DNA of 16,862 nt from Roseibacillus sp. (GTDB lineage: Bacteria > Verrucomicrobiota > Verrucomicrobiae > Verrucomicrobiales > Akkermansiaceae). The stretch is from assembly GCA_002723015.1 (NCBI GenBank), contig PBNG01000093.1:1-16862 (forward strand), in the 5' to 3' direction. Position numbers and translations under genes: made by a program. The notes under the pieces are model-generated. The model was not told the origin of the DNA. It searched no databases and saw only the letters and a program-made list of their open reading frames with translations. This document shows, in pieces, positions 14,439 to 16,862 of this stretch (position 1 is its first letter; each line of letters opens with the position of its first letter).

Positions 14439-15308
14439 TTATCCTGCATTCTCCACCGCCGCGAGAATCTTTACCGCCTGCCAAGCGGCATCGACATTGT
14501 GAACACGAAAGATCTGGGCTCCACCTGCCATCCCTGCAGCCAGAATCCCGATAGTCCCGGCATCCCGGGCAGCGGGGTCTGCAATACCCAGGACATCTCC
14601 AATCACTGTCTTTCGCGAGACCGGCAATAAAATCGGGCGCTCAAACTGATGGAGGCGGTCCAGCTCACGGATGAGGAGCAAATTATCTTTCTGTTGCTTG
14701 GCGAAATCAATTCCCGGATCGAGAAGAAGATGGTCCGGGGAAAGGCCCGCGGACTCTGCCAGGTTGATCTTCTCCCCGAAGAATCGCTCCAGTTCTCCCA
14801 TGACATCGTCCCATTGCTGACTGGTGCGCTCAACCTTGGGAGGGCCGGCGGTGTGCATCACCAGCAGGGCGGCTCCACTGCCCGCCACCAGCCGAGCGTT
14901 ACTGTCGTCGGGCAGTCCGCTCATATCGTTGATCAATTCTCCTCCGAGATCCAAAGCGTCAGCGACAACCCCGGATCTCCAGGTATTTATAGAAAGAACA
15001 GGTGGCCAAACTTGCTCAGGATCCCGCGGCTTCACTCTCAAGAGGACCTCCCCCCATCTTTGAAGAACAGCCCGGAGTCGGGAGCATTCCTCCTCGACGG
15101 TGATCGCCGCCCGGTTGGTCCGAGCGCTCTCCGCTCCGATATCCACGATATCAGCTCCTGCTTCGACCTGAGCGCAGGCCTGCTCGAGGGCCTCTCCTGC
15201 ATCGAGAGTGCCATCCCCGGAAAAGGAATCATCGTTCACGTTGACGATCCCCATCAACAGCGGGCGCCTCGGGAAATTCAGGGTCCGACCGGGAAGACGC
15301 AGGTTCAT
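14439..15308 (-). CDS. folP: Dihydropteroate synthase, atypical active-site loops
   Basis: DHPS joins 6-hydroxymethyl-dihydropterin pyrophosphate to p-aminobenzoate in folate synthesis and is the sulfonamide target. The 289-residue TIM barrel shows MGIVNVNDDSFSGDG (19-33, metal-binding N23), DIVDIGAESARTN (53-65), LINDMSG (125-131, N127), LLLDPGIDF (194-202, D197), PVSRKTVIG (229-237, K233) and RVHNV (268-272). Departures from the usual sequence are clear. The canonical NVTPDSFSDGG reads NVNDDSFSGDG. GGESTRPG reads GAESARTN, so the Thr and Pro of the sulfonamide loop become A62 and T64. The pterin-binding Asp of the SVDT strand is N108. Most other catalytic residues are kept, so it is probably active. 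It follows the SDR gene by 52 bases; no Shine-Dalgarno sequence is seen. Confidence 0.87.
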   Translation of the reverse strand: MNLRLPGRTLNFPRRPLLMGIVNVNDDSFSGDGTLDAGEALEQACAQVEAGADIVDIGAESARTNRAAITVEEECSRLRAVLQRWGEVLLRVKPRDPEQVWPPVLSINTWRSGVVADALDLGGELINDMSGLPDDSNARLVAGSGAALLVMHTAGPPKVERTSQQWDDVMGELERFFGEKINLAESAGLSPDHLLLDPGIDFAKQQKDNLLLIRELDRLHQFERPILLPVSRKTVIGDVLGIADPAARDAGTIGILAAGMAGGAQIFRVHNVDAAWQAVKILAAVENAG

Positions 15309-15360
15309 TTGAAAAAGGAGCAGGCTTCAAATCTCACAAAGGGCCTTTCTCGAAGATCTC

Positions 15361-16044
15361 TCACACCGAGAGGGAACTGCCATTATCCCCCGGGCCAAGC
15401 TTCTCAAGAATTGGCAGGGCGCTCTTTGCCCACTGTTCCGGGTCAGGACAATCTGACGCTCCATCTCCCCAAACCGTTCGCAGCATATCAGTATCGATGA
15501 CGCCAGGGTTCAAGGCGACGGCTGCCAGATTCTCAGGCAACTCGCTGGAAAGTGCCTGAGTCATTCCCTCAATGGCCCACTTGGTAGCGCAGTAAGGGGC
15601 CACGTCTGGGGAGGTGGATCGACCCCAACCGGAACTGAAATTCACGATTACCCCCTCATCCTGCTCGATCATGATCGGAATCGTGTGTCGCAAGACATTG
15701 GCCACCCCCTTGATGTTGACATCGATCACCTCCCCGAATTCCTCACTCCCAATCTCCCAGAGCGGAGCAGGCTCATTGATGAGAGCTGCATTATTCAGGA
15801 GGAGACTCGGCGGCCCTACCTCCCGCAAAGCGGCCGCACAGAACGCCTCTACCTCGTCTTCTTCAACCACATCTACAGAGGCCAGAAAGTGATTCGGCCC
15901 GAGGCAACCGGCCATCTCCTTTACTGCTGCACCACTGCGCGCCAGCCCTGCAACACCCCAGCCTCGTTGCGCAAGGCCCCGAGCCATTGCCCGCCCCAGG
16001 CCGCGTGAGCACCCCGTGATCCATGCGACTCTCCGATCGAGCAT
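15361..16044 (-). CDS. Short-chain dehydrogenase/reductase
   Basis: A 227-residue classical SDR, an NAD(P)-dependent oxidoreductase with a Rossmann fold. It has TGCSRGLG (10-17) for cofactor binding, NNAAL (84-88), N110 in DVNIKG, catalytic S138 in NFSSGWG, the YxxxK motif as Y151-K155 in YCATK, and NPGVIDTDM (179-187). The residue after the second strand (A35-R36) suggests possible NADP preference, weakly. The protein is slightly shorter than most SDRs (about 245), ending soon after the last helix. The substrate cannot be told from sequence. It lies upstream of folP with 52 bases between, on the same strand, and may be cotranscribed; a pterin or sugar substrate would be speculation. Confidence 0.92.
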   Translation of the reverse strand: MLDRRVAWITGCSRGLGRAMARGLAQRGWGVAGLARSGAAVKEMAGCLGPNHFLASVDVVEEDEVEAFCAAALREVGPPSLLLNNAALINEPAPLWEIGSEEFGEVIDVNIKGVANVLRHTIPIMIEQDEGVIVNFSSGWGRSTSPDVAPYCATKWAIEGMTQALSSELPENLAAVALNPGVIDTDMLRTVWGDGASDCPDPEQWAKSALPILEKLGPGDNGSSLSV

Positions 16045-16367
16045 GGCGCACGATTAGAGCCTGTTCCTTCGACTCACGAGAAAATTCTGCATTCCCTTCG
16101 CGAACGACGGGAGGCTCTCACAACTGAACCCCGGTGGAACTCCTCACTCTGGGCCGTCCGGCCCGAAGCCCCCCCCGTCCCGGGAGACCAGCTGGGGAAA
16201 CCCCATGACTCTGCCTCGCCTCCACTCCCCGAGCCTTTACAACCGGGGCGAGCTCTCCCTCGGACTCAATTTGAAGGGTTTTGCCCATCCGGGGGGGCCG
16301 AAATTCCTTGACCGGGTGGCGAATCACCGCTTTCCTCCCCGCCCCGCAACCCAGATCCATCTAAACA
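16045..16367 (+). other. Long leader region upstream of rpmB with several hairpins
   Basis: These 323 bases contain no supported protein gene. Several inverted repeats are visible: GGGCC/GGCCC at 16151-16155 and 16160-16164, TGGGG/CCCCA at 16193-16197 and 16201-16205, and CTCGCCTC (16215-16222) with GGGGCGAG (16245-16252, one G-T). CCGAG (16229-16233) inside the last loop can pair with CTCGG (16259-16263), a possible pseudoknot. The region also holds the start region of the divergent SDR gene's promoter. Whether any of these structures regulates rpmB is inference. The ATG at 16368 has no Shine-Dalgarno-like sequence before it. Confidence 0.4.
16220..16269 (+). promoter_or_regulatory. Candidate r-protein leader motif, copy 2 (rpmB leader)
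   Basis: This copy has CTCCACTC (16220-16227), CGAG (16230-16233) with CCT just after, ACAACCGG (16239-16246), CGAG (16249-16252) and GACTCAA (16263-16269), in the same order as at 77-121 in the rpsB leader. It ends 98 bases before the rpmB start. The second CGAG closes an 8-bp helix with CTCGCCTC. Similarity is judged by eye, with gaps. Confidence 0.35.
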
Positions 16368-16634
16368 ATGTCACGAGTCTGCAGCATCAGAGGTTCCCGC
16401 GTCCGAATGGGGCGTAGAATCCACCGTTCCGGATTGGCAAAGAAAAAGGGTGGTATCGGTCGTCACGTCACGAAGACCGTCAAGCGCCCGGTTTCTCCAA
16501 ACCTGAAAACCAAGAGAGTCTGGGTCCCTGAACTTGGGCGCCACATCAAGGTCAAGGCCAGTTGCAAGGCCTTCAAGACCATCAACAAGAATGGCGCCTA
16601 CTCCACCCTCAAGAAGGCTGGATTAATCAAGTAA
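16368..16634 (+). CDS. rpmB: 50S ribosomal protein L28
   Basis: L28 is a structural protein of the large ribosomal subunit. The 88-residue, strongly basic product opens MSRVCSIRGSRVRMGRRIHR, corresponding to the family's CxxTG-start, and carries the conserved NLKTKRVWVPELGRHIKVKA block (45-64) and the C-terminal FKTINKNGAYSTLKKAG segment. Length is within the usual 60-95. It has only two cysteines (C5 and C66), so it is the zinc-free form. The gene stands alone after a 323-base leader and faces the unidentified convergent gene at the window edge; a separate rpmG is not next to it. No Shine-Dalgarno sequence is visible. Confidence 0.95.
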   Translation: MSRVCSIRGSRVRMGRRIHRSGLAKKKGGIGRHVTKTVKRPVSPNLKTKRVWVPELGRHIKVKASCKAFKTINKNGAYSTLKKAGLIK

Positions 16635-16689
16635 GGAGCCATCTGGCCCACTTCCCTCCAGGGACAATACGCTTCCTCAAGGGGCTCTT

Positions 16690-16862
16690 TCATTCTCCCG
16701 CCTCGCAGACGGTTAGGATGGCGTCCCGCATTCCGTGGATCTTCTTCTTGTCAGCAGGAACGATGGCTGCAAGGCAGCCCCCCAGTTTAATGCCTCCTTC
16801 ATCGTCAACGAAGTAGTAGGGACAGAGCCTCGCTCGACCCCTCATCATTTTCCGAGAACCAG
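16690..16862 (-). CDS. 3' end of an unidentified protein gene, runs off the window
   Basis: Reading the minus strand from the window edge gives 56 open codons ending in TGA at 16690-16692. The visible C-terminus reads CPYYFVDDEGGIKLGGCLAA followed by IVPADKKKIHGMRDAILT and a short acidic tail. The amphipathic pattern and codon choice look like real coding sequence, and no comparable plus-strand frame competes. I do not recognise the family. The start lies beyond position 16862. It is convergent with rpmB, with 55 bases between stops; AAGGAGCC (16633-16640) can pair with GGCTCTTT (16683-16690) there, a weak shared terminator candidate. Confidence 0.6.
   Translation of the reverse strand, partial: GSRKMMRGRARLCPYYFVDDEGGIKLGGCLAAIVPADKKKIHGMRDAILTVCEAGE

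Noticed and set aside
14649..15500. 283-codon plus-strand open frame opposite folP
   Set aside because: folP motifs on the minus strand are clear, and the plus-strand translation is low in recognisable structure.
16120..16200. Cobalamin-riboswitch-like fragments (GGTGGAACTCC and CCGGGAGACC) before rpmB
   Set aside because: The central conserved elements of a cobalamin riboswitch between these fragments are missing, and rpmB is not a B12-regulated gene. The resemblance is probably chance in GC-rich sequence.
1..16862. CRISPR array, insertion sequence, prophage or defence island
   Set aside because: No regularly spaced direct repeats, transposase, integrase, phage or restriction genes were found; the gene content is chromosomal and mostly housekeeping.

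Overview
The window is a bacterial chromosomal segment of moderate-to-high G+C content. It carries core translation genes at both ends (rpsB-tsf at the left, rpmB at the right) and housekeeping, envelope and exported carbohydrate-related genes between them. I infer a member of the Verrucomicrobiota, perhaps an Opitutae-type aquatic lineage. The inference rests on a rhomboid protease with a DUF6576-like tail, a secreted DUF6807 ('PmoA-like') protein, a stand-alone OvoA C-terminal-type methyltransferase, and an exported toroid-lyase-like protein beside an ECF sigma/anti-sigma pair. It comes from gene content only; no 16S rRNA is present. No mobile element, CRISPR array, tRNA or rRNA was found.

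Layout. (1) 1-2022: a 328-nt leader, rpsB, tsf and a strong intrinsic terminator. (2) 2097-4446: an exported small PsbP/DUF1795-like protein on the plus strand, convergent with mazG and a rhomboid protease on the minus strand. (3) 4539-9288: a large exported heparinase/alginate-lyase-like protein, an ECF sigma factor with an overlapping membrane anti-sigma candidate on the minus strand, and a divergently transcribed secreted DUF6807 protein. This looks like an envelope and polysaccharide-related module. (4) 9272-12717: a minus-strand run of five genes in transcription order: gamma-carbonic anhydrase, bifunctional nuclease (BFN/DUF151), M29/NicX-like metalloenzyme, cupin, and 4-mercaptohistidine N1-methyltransferase-like protein. 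Spacing is short throughout, and the M29-like and cupin genes overlap as TGATG. (5) 12891-16044: an OB-fold plus HD phosphohydrolase of YhaM type on the plus strand, convergent with a small membrane protein, an atypical dihydropteroate synthase (folP) and a short-chain dehydrogenase on the minus strand. (6) 16045-16862: a 323-nt leader, rpmB, and the 3' end of an unidentified minus-strand gene that leaves the window.

Points most worth a second look: the leaders of rpsB and rpmB share a collinear set of short motifs, each beside candidate hairpin/pseudoknot pairing, which could be an r-protein leader element. A split ovothiol-type methyltransferase sits in a cluster with a cupin and an M29/NicX-like metal enzyme. 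The dihydropteroate synthase has substitutions at a pterin-binding Asp and at the sulfonamide-loop Thr and Pro. The anti-sigma candidate lacks the usual zinc motif and has a cysteine-bearing extracytoplasmic domain. Convergent genes end within a few bases of each other, or overlap, at four junctions.
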